A stretch of DNA of 6,478 bases. Source: an uncultured Eubacterium sp. Its GTDB lineage: Bacteria; Bacillota; Clostridia; Lachnospirales; Lachnospiraceae. The notes under the pieces were generated by a model, which was not told where the DNA came from, did no database searches, and saw nothing but the letters and a program-made list of their open reading frames with translations. Shown here piece by piece: positions 1 through 6,478 of the stretch (position 1 is the first letter of the stretch; the number at the start of each line of letters is the position of its first letter). A program made the translations under genes and the position numbers. The DNA is taken from contig URYE01000103.1 in NCBI GenBank assembly GCA_900551945.1, positions 1 through 6,478 of the forward strand. The letters are read 5' to 3'.

Positions 1-31
1 ACATATTTTCTACTTCCTGTGTATAAATCAT
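1..31 (-). CDS. N-terminal fragment of an unidentified gene
   Basis: A reading frame opens with ATG at 31-29 and runs off the left edge of the window. Only ten residues are visible, MIYTQEVENM, which is too few to name a family. The start is well supported: AAAGGAG lies at 45-39, seven bases upstream, and there is a candidate promoter further upstream at 112-84. The gene is on the same strand as the others but lies 197 bases beyond the preceding stop and has its own promoter candidate, so it is probably transcribed separately from the GlmU-like gene. Confidence 0.7.
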   Translation of the reverse strand, partial: MIYTQEVENM

Positions 32-83
32 CTTATTACTCCTTTCGTAATTGAAAATGTACTTACAATTCCGTACTTTGATT

Positions 84-112
84 ATTTTCTCACAAACTTA
101 TTAAATAGTCAA
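84..112 (-). promoter_or_regulatory. candidate sigma-A promoter for the partial gene at the left edge
   Basis: Read on the minus strand, a -35 box TTGACT (112-107) is followed by a 17-base spacer and GAAAAT (89-84). A TG lies one base before the -10 box, as in extended -10 promoters. The -35 box matches consensus at five of six positions and the -10 box at four of six. Transcription would start about 75-78, leaving a leader of roughly 45 bases that contains the ribosome site at 45-39. This is assigned by eye; a weaker alternative, TTGACC at 220-215 with TATATA at 197-192, also has a 17-base spacer. Confidence 0.5.
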
Positions 113-228
113 TGACCCTTTAATATTTTTACAAGTTTTTTATCATTTTTTTACATCAACATCTCAACTGACCACTTATAATAATTTAATTTATATATTT
201 TTTAACTAATGTGCGGTCAAGTAAACAA

Positions 229-900
229 CTATTGCTTTTCTACAACTTCATTCCTATTCTTATAGATACTTCCACTAGGAACGCAACCTCTTACACTTGA
301 TAATGGGTAAATATTGCTATTTCTGCCAACTATTGTTCCTGGGTTAAGGACACTTCCACAACCAACTTCCACATTGTCACCAAGAAATGCACCGATTTTT
401 TTAATACCTGTGTCGATTGGAGTGTCAATTCCTTTAATAGTAATAAGCTTCTTATCTGACTTAACATTAGATGTTATTGAGCCTGCTCCCATGTGAGCCT
501 TGTAGCCTAAAATGGAATCACCAACATAATTGTAATGTGGGACTTGAACTTTATTAAATAAAATTACATTTTTTAATTCTGTAGAATTACCTACTACTGC
601 ACCCTCACCTACAATTGCATTCCCCCTAATAAATGCACAATGTCTTACTTCTGCGTCTTTTCCTATGATACAAGGGCCGTTAATATATGCTGTAGGAAAT
701 ACATTTGCACTCTTAGCAATCCATATATTTTCACCCTTTTTCTCGTACTCGTCTTCTGGTAAAGTATTTCCAAGCTCTATAATAAAATCTTTAATCTTTG
801 AGAGAACTTCCCACGGATATACACAACCGTCAAAGATTTTAGCTGCAATCGTTTCATTAAGGTCAAATAATTCCTTAATCGTTACACTATTATTTTCCAT
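229..900 (-). CDS. stand-alone GlmU-like left-handed beta-helix acyltransferase
   Basis: The predicted protein of 223 residues has a short alpha-helical N-terminus (about 1-55) and then hexapeptide repeats to about residue 205, for example GPCIIG, GNAIVGEGAVVG, GDNVEVGCGSV and NPGTIVG. These repeats mark the left-handed beta-helix fold of trimeric acyl-CoA-dependent acyltransferases. The middle (about 92-145) lines up by eye with the acetyltransferase half of GlmU: R92, K110, H122 and Y125 in PHYNYVGD, and N145 in GAGSITSN. H122 would be the catalytic base. The nucleotidyltransferase half of GlmU is absent: there is no LxAGxGTRM motif and no space for it. Homologues are often labelled 'UDP-N-acetylglucosamine pyrophosphorylase', which this protein cannot be on its own. 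A sugar O- or N-acetyltransferase role is inferred; the substrate is unknown. It lies downstream of glmS beyond a hairpin. An in-frame ATG at 912 would add four residues, but the TGGAG site at 911-907 overlaps that codon and is well placed for the ATG at 900. Confidence 0.88.
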   Translation of the reverse strand: MENNSVTIKELFDLNETIAAKIFDGCVYPWEVLSKIKDFIIELGNTLPEDEYEKKGENIWIAKSANVFPTAYINGPCIIGKDAEVRHCAFIRGNAIVGEGAVVGNSTELKNVILFNKVQVPHYNYVGDSILGYKAHMGAGSITSNVKSDKKLITIKGIDTPIDTGIKKIGAFLGDNVEVGCGSVLNPGTIVGRNSNIYPLSSVRGCVPSGSIYKNRNEVVEKQ

Positions 901-906
901 AATAAT

Positions 907-911
907 CTCCA
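907..911 (-). promoter_or_regulatory. ribosome binding site that decides the start of the GlmU-like gene
   Basis: TGGAG on the minus strand lies six bases before the ATG at 900-898 and overlaps the alternative in-frame ATG at 912-910. Upstream of 912 there is only a weak AAGAG, so initiation at 900 is favoured. Confidence 0.6.
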
Positions 912-944
912 TTCTGCCACTCTTAACACTGTACTATGGCACAA

Positions 945-972
945 ATTATTTTACTTTTATTAATGTATTCAA
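945..972 (-). promoter_or_regulatory. candidate promoter for the GlmU-like gene
   Basis: On the minus strand TTGAAT (972-967) is followed by 16 bases and AATAAT (950-945), matching consensus at four and five of six positions. It begins immediately after the hairpin that follows glmS, so the GlmU-like gene may have its own transcript in addition to any read-through. In such AT-rich DNA this kind of match can arise by chance. Confidence 0.35.
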
Positions 973-973
973 T

Positions 974-1006
974 TAATTCCCAACCTTTATTATAAGTTGG
1001 GAATTA
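974..1006 (-). terminator. hairpin after glmS, probable terminator
   Basis: TAATTCCCAAC (974-984) and GTTGGGAATTA (996-1006) form a perfect 11-bp stem around an 11-base loop, starting 10 bases after the glmS stop codon. Its position fits termination of glmS. The T-run is better on the plus-strand side (1006-1014) than on the minus-strand exit, where only scattered T residues follow. It may therefore be a leaky glmS terminator, a bidirectional one, or a processing/stabilising stem. Confidence 0.6.
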
Positions 1007-1016
1007 TTTTTATTAA

Positions 1017-2837
1017 TTATTCTACTGTTACTGACTTAGCAAGATTTCTAGGCTTATCAACATCATTTCCTTTAAGAACTGATGTATAATATGCTATAAG
1101 CTGAAGTGGTACTGCGGCAACCATTGGTGTTAATAATTCATCTACTTTAGGTAACTTGATTATATAATCAGCTACATCATCGCCTACTTCAAGTCCATCA
1201 TTGCATATTAATATAACCATAGCTCCTCTAGCTTTAACTTCCTTGATATTACTTATAGTCTTTTCAACAAGACTACTTTGTGTTGCAACAGCTATAACTG
1301 GCATACCATCTGTAATAAGTGAAATAGTTCCATGCTTTAATTCGCCTGCTGCATATGACTCAGAATGAATGTATGATATTTCCTTTAACTTAAGAGAACC
1401 CTCCATACTTAAAGCATAATCAAGTCCCCTACCTATATATAAAAGACTCTCTGCATTCATAAGCTTTGAAGCTACAAAAGAACAGTTGTCTTTAAGTTCA
1501 AGTGCGTCATTTATAACTTCTGGAATGTTTAAAAGTTCTTCTGTGTACTTTTCGCACTGTTCCTTGCTAATCTTACCTGCTGTATATGCGAGTTCAAATG
1601 CGATTAAGTACATAACTGATATCTGAACCATATATGCTTTTGTTGAAGCTACTGATATCTCTGGGCCTGCGTGTGTATATACAACCATATCAGCTTCTCT
1701 TGCAATTGATGAACCAACTACATTTACAACAGCCATTGTGTCTGCATTAACTTCCTTAGCAAGTCTTAATACAGCAAGAGTATCTGCTGTTTCTCCTGAC
1801 TGTGATATTACTATTAATAAATCATTTTCTGTAATAAGTGGGTCTCTATATCTAAACTCTGACGCAATATCAACAATTACAGGTATTCTTGCCATTTTTT
1901 CAATAACATACTTACCGACCATTCCTGCGTGCATTGCTGTTCCGCAGCCTACAATAAATATTTTGTTGTAATTCTTAAGCTTTGAAATATCAATGTTATC
2001 TGATGAAAAATCTGGCACATTGTTGACTATTCTAGGGCTAACTGTATCTCTTACAACTGCTGGCTGTTCATGTATTTCCTTAAGCATAAAATGTTCATAG
2101 CCGCCCTTTTCTGCTGCGTCTACGTCCCAGTCTGCTGTGTGTAACTCCTTTTTAATATGCTCTTTGTGCATATTGTATACATCTATACTATCTTTCTTTA
2201 CCACAGCAATTTCATTTTGCTCTAACAAATAATAATCTCTTGTATAATTAATAATTGCCGGCACATCTGAAGCTATAAAGTTTTCATTTTCTCCAACACC
2301 TACTATAAGCGGACTGTCTTTTCTTACAGCAAATATTCTATCTGGATAATCTCTAAACATAATACCAAGCGCATAAGAGCCTTTAATGTCTGATAACACC
2401 TTTATAATAGTGTCAACAGGGTCATCTACATAGTAATAATCAAGCAATTTTGCAACTATTTCTGTATCTGTTTCACTTACAAAACTATATCCTTCATCTA
2501 TAAGGAAATCTTTAATCTGCTTATAATTTTCAATAATACCGTTATGTACTATAGTTACTCTTTTATTGCCATGTGGGTGTGAATTGATATCAGATGGTTC
2601 TCCATGTGTTGCCCATCTTGTATGACCAATTCCACAGTGACCATGTGGTTTTCCCTCTTGCTCCATCTTTTCAACTAGATTAAGAAGTCTACCTTTACAC
2701 TTTTCTACTTTAATTGTACCTTTGTCAAATACAGCAATACCTGCTGAGTCATAACCTCTATATTCAAGCTTTGAAAGACCATTAACTAATACGTCTGCAC
2801 AATCTCTATCGCCAACATATCCTACTACTCCACACAT
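1017..2837 (-). CDS. glmS: glutamine--fructose-6-phosphate aminotransferase (isomerizing), GlmS
   Basis: This cytoplasmic enzyme converts fructose-6-phosphate and glutamine to glucosamine-6-phosphate and glutamate (EC 2.6.1.16), the first committed step to UDP-GlcNAc and peptidoglycan. At 606 residues it is full length (E. coli GlmS has 609). Residues 2 to about 220 are the class II glutaminase domain: the chain starts MCGVVGY, so Cys2 becomes the N-terminal nucleophile after Met removal, and HTRWATHG (72-79), NGIIENY (99-105) and SETDTE (121-126) follow. HEQP (256-259) marks the linker region. Two SIS sugar-isomerase domains follow (about 285-420 and 455-590), with ISQSGET (344-350) binding sugar phosphate. 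E486, H502 and K601 correspond to the known E. coli isomerase residues E488, H504 and K603. The C-terminus LAKSVTVE is diagnostic. The gene begins 26 bases after topB and is probably co-transcribed with it. No glmS ribozyme fits in that gap. The nearest SD-like sequence, AAAGG at 2856-2852, is 14 bases from the ATG, an unusually long spacing. Confidence 0.98.
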   Translation of the reverse strand: MCGVVGYVGDRDCADVLVNGLSKLEYRGYDSAGIAVFDKGTIKVEKCKGRLLNLVEKMEQEGKPHGHCGIGHTRWATHGEPSDINSHPHGNKRVTIVHNGIIENYKQIKDFLIDEGYSFVSETDTEIVAKLLDYYYVDDPVDTIIKVLSDIKGSYALGIMFRDYPDRIFAVRKDSPLIVGVGENENFIASDVPAIINYTRDYYLLEQNEIAVVKKDSIDVYNMHKEHIKKELHTADWDVDAAEKGGYEHFMLKEIHEQPAVVRDTVSPRIVNNVPDFSSDNIDISKLKNYNKIFIVGCGTAMHAGMVGKYVIEKMARIPVIVDIASEFRYRDPLITENDLLIVISQSGETADTLAVLRLAKEVNADTMAVVNVVGSSIAREADMVVYTHAGPEISVASTKAYMVQISVMYLIAFELAYTAGKISKEQCEKYTEELLNIPEVINDALELKDNCSFVASKLMNAESLLYIGRGLDYALSMEGSLKLKEISYIHSESYAAGELKHGTISLITDGMPVIAVATQSSLVEKTISNIKEVKARGAMVILICNDGLEVGDDVADYIIKLPKVDELLTPMVAAVPLQLIAYYTSVLKGNDVDKPRNLAKSVTVE

Positions 2838-2863
2838 ATAATTACCATTTACCTTTCAATTGT

Positions 2864-4864
2864 TTATAATTTATAGTTTTTCGCTGAAGCATTAAACATT
2901 GTTATTAACTGTGACTGGTTTCTAAGTCCCATAACTGCCATAGTTCTTCTTTGCACAAAGCCCTCTAGCTTCTGCATATATTCATCGGAAGATATACTTC
3001 CCTCTGCTACATAATTAAGTCCTTTTTCCCAGCTTGCCGTAAGCTCTGGATTGAGAAGCTGATGTATTGAACTTTCCACTACATCATAAATTATCTCGCC
3101 TAACAATGTCGGTGTTATAGTTTGAGTCTTATTATTAGTAGCTATGTATTGAATTTTGTTGAGCTTTTTTAATATCTCTGCTCTTGTTGCACTCGTTCCA
3201 ATACCCGACCCTTTAATCTGCGCTCTTAATTCTTCATCTTCAATTAACTGACCTGCATTTTCCATCGCAAGAATAATTGAACCTGAATTATAACGCTTAG
3301 GTGGTGACGTTTCACCCTCTTTAATATCAAAACTACCGATGTCTATAATATCTCCTTTTTTGCACTTTTTCAATACCTCAAATAAAGCATTGTCATTTTT
3401 TGTATATTTTACTTCATTTGCTTCATCTAACTTTTGCTTTGAAAAGGAGTTCTTTGCTACTTCAAGATAGCCTTCACTTACAAGCACTCTTAATGAAGAT
3501 GTAAATGTTTCATTTTTAATATTAAGAGTTATTCCCACTTTACTATACTGTGCCGCAGGATAAAATATACTTAAAAATCTTCTTACAATAATCTCATATG
3601 TCTTAACTGCTGTCTGTGAAAGTGTCTTTAGATTGTTAAGCCCTTGCCCTGTCGGGATTATTGCATAGTGGTCTGTAATCTTTTTGTCATCACAGTAACG
3701 TGTCTTAGCAATATTTTTTTGCATACCATTTGACAATATATTTTCTACAAATGGAGCTACTTTCTCATATCTAAGCAACCCACCAATATTTTTGTGAATT
3801 TCTTTACAAACGGCTGTTGACAAAACTCTTGCGTCTGTTCTTGGATACGTTACTAGCTTTTTTTCATAAAGCTGTTGAATTATATTAAGTGTTTCATCCG
3901 GACTTATCTTAAAAAGCTTTGAACACTCATTTTGTATTTCGGCAAGATTATAAAGAAGTGGCGGATTTTTAACTTCTTTTTTTCTTTCAATTTTTTCAAC
4001 AACTGCTTTAATAGGCTTTGGCTCTGATAACATTTTCACAAGCTCCTCTGCCTTTTCTTTTTCTTTAAAGCCATTGTCTTTATATAAAAATGGTGTTCCC
4101 GCATATACACTTTTTTCATTAACTTTCCACTCTGCGTCAAATACAGCTTCTCCCTGTGTAGTTGCTATTACCTTAAAAAATGGTGTTTTTACAAAGGCTC
4201 TTATTTCTCTTTCACGCCTTACTATCATTCCTAAAACACAAGTCATAACACGACCTACAGATATAACTGTTCTATCAGTTTTTAGATAGTTGGAAATGTT
4301 TCTGCCATATTTTAATGTAAGAACTCTTGAAAAATTAATTCCCATAAGATAATCTTCTTTTGCTCTAAGATATGCCGAAGCACATAGATTGTCATATTCA
4401 GATAAATCTTTAGCTGTTTCTATTCCTTTTAATATTTCTTCTTCTGTTTGAGAGTCAATCCACACTCTTTTTTCTTTCTTGTTAGCTTGCTTTACACCTG
4501 CCATCTGTTCTACAAGTCGATATATATACTCTCCTTCTCGCCCCGAGTCAGTACACACATATATAGTTTCTACATCATCACGAGTAAGAAGTGTCTTTAC
4601 TATGTTAAATTGTTTCTCAACCGCAGGAATTACTTCGTATTTCCATTCTTTAGGAAGAAATGGCAATGTATCAAAGCTCCATCTTTTAAGTTCTGGATTG
4701 TATTCTTCTGGATAACTCATCGTAACAAGATGACCTACGCACCATGTAACAATATATTTATCAGACTCCAAAAAGCCGTCTTTTCTTTTAAAATCACTGT
4801 GAAGTGCCTTAGCAAACTCTTGCGCAACACTCGGTTTTTCTGCAATAAACACAGATTTACCCAT
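2864..4864 (-). CDS. topB: DNA topoisomerase III (type IA)
   Basis: This type IA topoisomerase cuts one DNA strand through a 5'-phosphotyrosine and passes another strand through the gap; topoisomerase III mainly decatenates replication and recombination intermediates. The 666-residue protein starts with the TOPRIM domain: SVFIAEKPSVA (4-14, with catalytic E9) and TDSGREGE (105-112, metal-binding acids D106 and E110). The toroidal core follows, with SVGRVMT (202-208) and the active-site tyrosine Y340 in VTYPRTD (338-344). The late conserved segment GIGTSATRAEIL lies at 554-565. No cysteine-rich zinc-binding tail is present, so the protein ends soon after the core. A GGAG site at 4878-4875 lies ten bases before the ATG, and a candidate promoter is at 4925-4897. 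The downstream gene glmS starts after a 26-base gap with no hairpin between, so the two probably share a transcript. The reading frame is intact. No conjugation or plasmid genes adjoin it, so a chromosomal copy is more likely than an element-borne one. Confidence 0.96.
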   Translation of the reverse strand: MGKSVFIAEKPSVAQEFAKALHSDFKRKDGFLESDKYIVTWCVGHLVTMSYPEEYNPELKRWSFDTLPFLPKEWKYEVIPAVEKQFNIVKTLLTRDDVETIYVCTDSGREGEYIYRLVEQMAGVKQANKKEKRVWIDSQTEEEILKGIETAKDLSEYDNLCASAYLRAKEDYLMGINFSRVLTLKYGRNISNYLKTDRTVISVGRVMTCVLGMIVRREREIRAFVKTPFFKVIATTQGEAVFDAEWKVNEKSVYAGTPFLYKDNGFKEKEKAEELVKMLSEPKPIKAVVEKIERKKEVKNPPLLYNLAEIQNECSKLFKISPDETLNIIQQLYEKKLVTYPRTDARVLSTAVCKEIHKNIGGLLRYEKVAPFVENILSNGMQKNIAKTRYCDDKKITDHYAIIPTGQGLNNLKTLSQTAVKTYEIIVRRFLSIFYPAAQYSKVGITLNIKNETFTSSLRVLVSEGYLEVAKNSFSKQKLDEANEVKYTKNDNALFEVLKKCKKGDIIDIGSFDIKEGETSPPKRYNSGSIILAMENAGQLIEDEELRAQIKGSGIGTSATRAEILKKLNKIQYIATNNKTQTITPTLLGEIIYDVVESSIHQLLNPELTASWEKGLNYVAEGSISSDEYMQKLEGFVQRRTMAVMGLRNQSQLITMFNASAKNYKL

Positions 4865-4896
4865 AACTAAAAATCTCCATCTTATTATTTTTAATA

Positions 4897-4925
4897 ATGA
4901 TAACTGATTTTAACCAAATACGCAA
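4897..4925 (-). promoter_or_regulatory. candidate promoter for topB-glmS
   Basis: On the minus strand TTGCGT (4925-4920) is followed by a 17-base spacer and TATCAT (4902-4897). The -10 box matches consensus at five of six positions; the -35 keeps only the TTG core. Transcription would start near 4890, giving a leader of about 25 bases with GGAG at 4878-4875. Other AT-rich matches are possible nearby, so this is a best guess by eye. Confidence 0.42.
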
Positions 4926-5036
4926 TAAAAATATTCAAAACAATAATCACTCACTCGACACTCTCTTATCACCTTTTTCAATATAAATGTGTGACTTACT
5001 TAATAAATAATAAACTAAAATTTCACTCACAAACTA

Positions 5037-5262
5037 GAATTTTTGTATTTTGCACTAATATGCTTCCATAAGATATCAGTGTTAGATAAATCAATGAAAT
5101 GCACCATTTAAAGAACATTTACCTATATTTGTATGACAGTAGCGAACACACTTGTTCGATAATGGCATACAAATGTAGATAAATGTACTTTTACTGGTGT
5201 GTGAATGATTTATCCAACAATGATATCCTTCAAAACCTTAAAAGTGCAAAATACGAAAATTC
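5037..5262. repeat. 226-bp imperfect palindrome, possible MITE-like element
   Basis: The two halves are inverted copies of each other in almost constant register. The outer arms 5037-5056 and 5243-5262 match over 20 bp with one transition difference. A 15 x 15 unpaired section follows (5057-5071 and 5228-5242). The next arms, 5072-5093 and 5206-5227, match at 20 of 22 positions. After a small 7 x 5 loop, 5101-5148 pairs with 5153-5200 with scattered mismatches, ending in a six-base-pair tip CGAACA/TGTTCG (5143-5148 and 5153-5158) around a four-base loop. About 81 base pairs form in total. No ORF of note lies inside. The structure fits a non-autonomous inverted-repeat element or a rod-like RNA. 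AATT occurs at both ends (5038-5041 and 5258-5261) but is itself palindromic, so it is weak evidence for a target duplication. Confidence 0.85.
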
Positions 5263-5271
5263 GTCTTATAT

Positions 5272-5331
5272 AAAAAGCTGTGAAATATTATATAAACAGA
5301 CAACTCCTTATATAATATTACACAGCCTTTA
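5272..5331 (-). terminator. intrinsic terminator of asd
   Basis: On the minus strand GCTGTG (5326-5321) and its complement CACAGC (5282-5277) close a stem that continues, after one mismatch, through 12 A/T pairs (5319-5308 with 5284-5295). The loop is 12 bases. TTTTTATAT follows immediately (5276-5268). The hairpin begins about 55 bases after the asd stop codon. The stem plus U-run make this a strong Rho-independent terminator in the asd direction. Confidence 0.85.
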
Positions 5332-5381
5332 TGTATACATATATTAAAATAAATATCAAAAAATCAACTACAACTTATTAA

Positions 5382-6470
5382 TTATTTAGCTGTAATATAA
5401 CCTTGTGCCTTAAGAAGTTCAGCGATAAGAACTGCTCCGCCTGCTGCTCCTCTTAATGTGTTGTGTGAAAGACCAACAAACTTATAATCAAATACAGAGT
5501 CCTCTCTTAAACGACCAAGAGAAATTCCCATACCATTTTCATAATTAACATCAAGCTTAACCTGTGGACGGTCATCTTCTTCAAGATACTGAATAAACTG
5601 CTTTGGTGCGCTAGGAAGGTCAAGTTCCTGTGGTAATCCCTTAAAGCTTGTCCACTTCTCAATAATCTGTTCCTTAGTTGGCTTCTTTTCAAAATTAACA
5701 AAAACTGCTGCTGTATGTCCATCAAGAACTGGAACTCTTATACACTGACAAGTAATAACTGGCTCTGTAGCTGGAATAATTTCGCCATTTTCAACCTTAC
5801 CCCAAAGTCTTAAAGGTTCTTTTTCACTCTTTTCTTCTTCTCCACCGATATAAGGGATAATATTTTCAACCATCTCTGGCCACTGTTCAAATGTCTTACC
5901 AGCACCAGAAATAGCTTGATAAGTTGTAGCAACAACAAGCTTAGGTCCAAATTCCTTTAAAGCATTAAGAGCTGGTGTGTAGCTTTGAATTGAACAGTTA
6001 GGCTTAACACAGATAAAGCCTCTCTTAGTTCCAAGTCTTTCCTTCTGAGCTTCTATAACTTGAAGATGTTCTGGATTGATTTCTGGTACAACCATAGGAA
6101 CATCTTTTGTCCAACGGTTAGCACTGTTATTTGAAACAACTGGAACTTCTGCCTTTGCATATCTTTCTTCAAGAGCCTTGATTTCATCCTTTGGCATATT
6201 AACGGCACAGAATACAAAATCAACCTTTGAAACTATTTCATCAAAATCTTTATCCATATCATAAACTGGCATTTTCTTAATAAATTCTGGCATAGCTGCC
6301 TGCATTTTCCAACGACCTTCAACAGCTTCTTCGTAAGGCTTACCTGCTGAACGGCCACTTGCTGCAACTAATACTACTTCAAACCAAGGGTGGTTCTCAA
6401 GTAATGTAATAAATCTCTGACCAACCATACCTGTTCCACCAAGAATACCAACTTTTAACTTTTCGCTCAT
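5382..6470 (-). CDS. asd: aspartate-semialdehyde dehydrogenase (archaeal/fungal-type subfamily)
   Basis: This enzyme reduces L-4-aspartyl phosphate to L-aspartate-4-semialdehyde with NADPH (EC 1.2.1.11), the branch point to lysine/diaminopimelate, threonine and methionine. The 362-residue protein opens with a Rossmann nucleotide-binding motif, GILGGTGMVGQRF (8-20). SNNSANR is at 113-119. The catalytic cysteine is C159 in KPNCS (157-160), followed by SGAGK (188-192). A substrate-binding arginine is probably R245 in CIRVPV, and the general acid/base histidine is H252 in DGHT. LSHNTLRGAAGGAVL (334-348) near the C-terminus is typical of the subfamily found in archaea, fungi and many Clostridia, which is distinct from the classic E. 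coli Asd. The stop is followed by a strong terminator, so asd ends its transcript here. The start codon lies eight bases from the window edge; AGAGC just upstream may be part of the ribosome site. Any upstream partners, such as dapA, would be outside the window. Confidence 0.96.
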   Translation of the reverse strand: MSEKLKVGILGGTGMVGQRFITLLENHPWFEVVLVAASGRSAGKPYEEAVEGRWKMQAAMPEFIKKMPVYDMDKDFDEIVSKVDFVFCAVNMPKDEIKALEERYAKAEVPVVSNNSANRWTKDVPMVVPEINPEHLQVIEAQKERLGTKRGFICVKPNCSIQSYTPALNALKEFGPKLVVATTYQAISGAGKTFEQWPEMVENIIPYIGGEEEKSEKEPLRLWGKVENGEIIPATEPVITCQCIRVPVLDGHTAAVFVNFEKKPTKEQIIEKWTSFKGLPQELDLPSAPKQFIQYLEEDDRPQVKLDVNYENGMGISLGRLREDSVFDYKFVGLSHNTLRGAAGGAVLIAELLKAQGYITAK

Positions 6471-6478
6471 TTTGCTCT

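Larger units (their letters stand above)
4865..5381. other. 517-bp gene-free interval between asd and topB
   Basis: No convincing coding frame was found on either strand. Reading from asd toward topB, it contains about 50 bases of plain AT-rich sequence, the asd terminator (5331-5272), the 226-bp palindrome (5262-5037), about 110 bases of AT-rich sequence without recognisable structure (5036-4926), a candidate topB promoter, and the topB ribosome site. The palindrome accounts for nearly half of it. Confidence 0.8.

Noticed and set aside
192..228. Possible terminator after the GlmU-like gene
   Set aside because: Only a weak TGACC/GGTCA pairing with a loop of more than 30 bases is visible, with no clear stem plus U-run, so I do not call a terminator here.
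665..976. 103-codon open frame on the plus strand across the start of the GlmU-like gene
   Set aside because: It is antisense to a conserved gene, lacks a ribosome site and has a hydrophobic composition expected from the reverse of AT-rich coding sequence.
4529..4552. TopB TOPRIM motif reads TDSGREGE, with glycine where DxDxE would have its second aspartate
   Set aside because: As I recall, many bacterial topoisomerase III proteins carry DxGREGE-type motifs, so this is a lineage feature and not evidence of inactivation; the other catalytic residues (E9, Y340) are intact.
4448..4870. 140-codon open frame on the plus strand inside topB
   Set aside because: It is fully antisense to a well-supported topB, has a low-complexity Phe/Ser/Tyr-rich product with no family resemblance, and has no ribosome site; it is a shadow of topB codon composition.
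5507..5725. 72-codon minus-strand open frame inside asd
   Set aside because: It is a shifted frame within a fully conserved asd sequence; asd itself is uninterrupted, so this is not a frameshift remnant.
1..6478. CRISPR array, defence genes, transposase, tRNA or rRNA
   Set aside because: No regularly spaced direct repeats, no transposase-like frame and no tRNA/rRNA signature sequences were seen on either strand.

Overview
The window is a stretch of AT-rich chromosome, apparently from an anaerobic Firmicute and most likely a Lachnospiraceae/Clostridia relative. That guess rests on the low GC content, the strong AGGAG-type ribosome sites and the gene types, not on any marker gene. All four complete genes and one gene fragment lie on the minus strand. 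Transcription therefore runs from high to low coordinates, and the gene order in that direction is asd, topB, glmS, a GlmU-like acyltransferase, then the start of an unidentified gene that leaves the window.

Region by region: 6470-5382 is asd (aspartate-semialdehyde dehydrogenase), closed by a strong intrinsic terminator at 5331-5272. The gene-free stretch 5381-4865 (517 bp) holds that terminator, a 226-bp imperfect palindrome at 5037-5262 with no coding capacity, and a candidate topB promoter near 4925-4897. Positions 4864-2864 are topB (DNA topoisomerase III). Only 26 bases later, 2837-1017 is glmS (glucosamine-6-phosphate synthase), followed by a hairpin that is probably its terminator. 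Positions 900-229 are a stand-alone left-handed beta-helix protein that resembles the acetyltransferase half of GlmU. Positions 31-1 are the first ten codons of another gene, behind its own ribosome site and a good candidate promoter.

Functionally the genes are mostly housekeeping. asd feeds lysine/diaminopimelate, threonine and methionine synthesis. glmS makes glucosamine-6-phosphate, which enters UDP-GlcNAc and peptidoglycan. The GlmU-like protein beside glmS could act on related sugars, but its substrate is not shown by the sequence. topB and glmS look like one transcription unit, which leaves no room for the glmS ribozyme leader common in Firmicutes.

The most unusual item is the palindrome at 5037-5262. 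It is in near-continuous register over 113 bases per arm. It looks more like a decaying miniature inverted-repeat element than a gene, although a rod-shaped RNA cannot be excluded. I found no defence system, CRISPR array, transposase gene, tRNA or rRNA.
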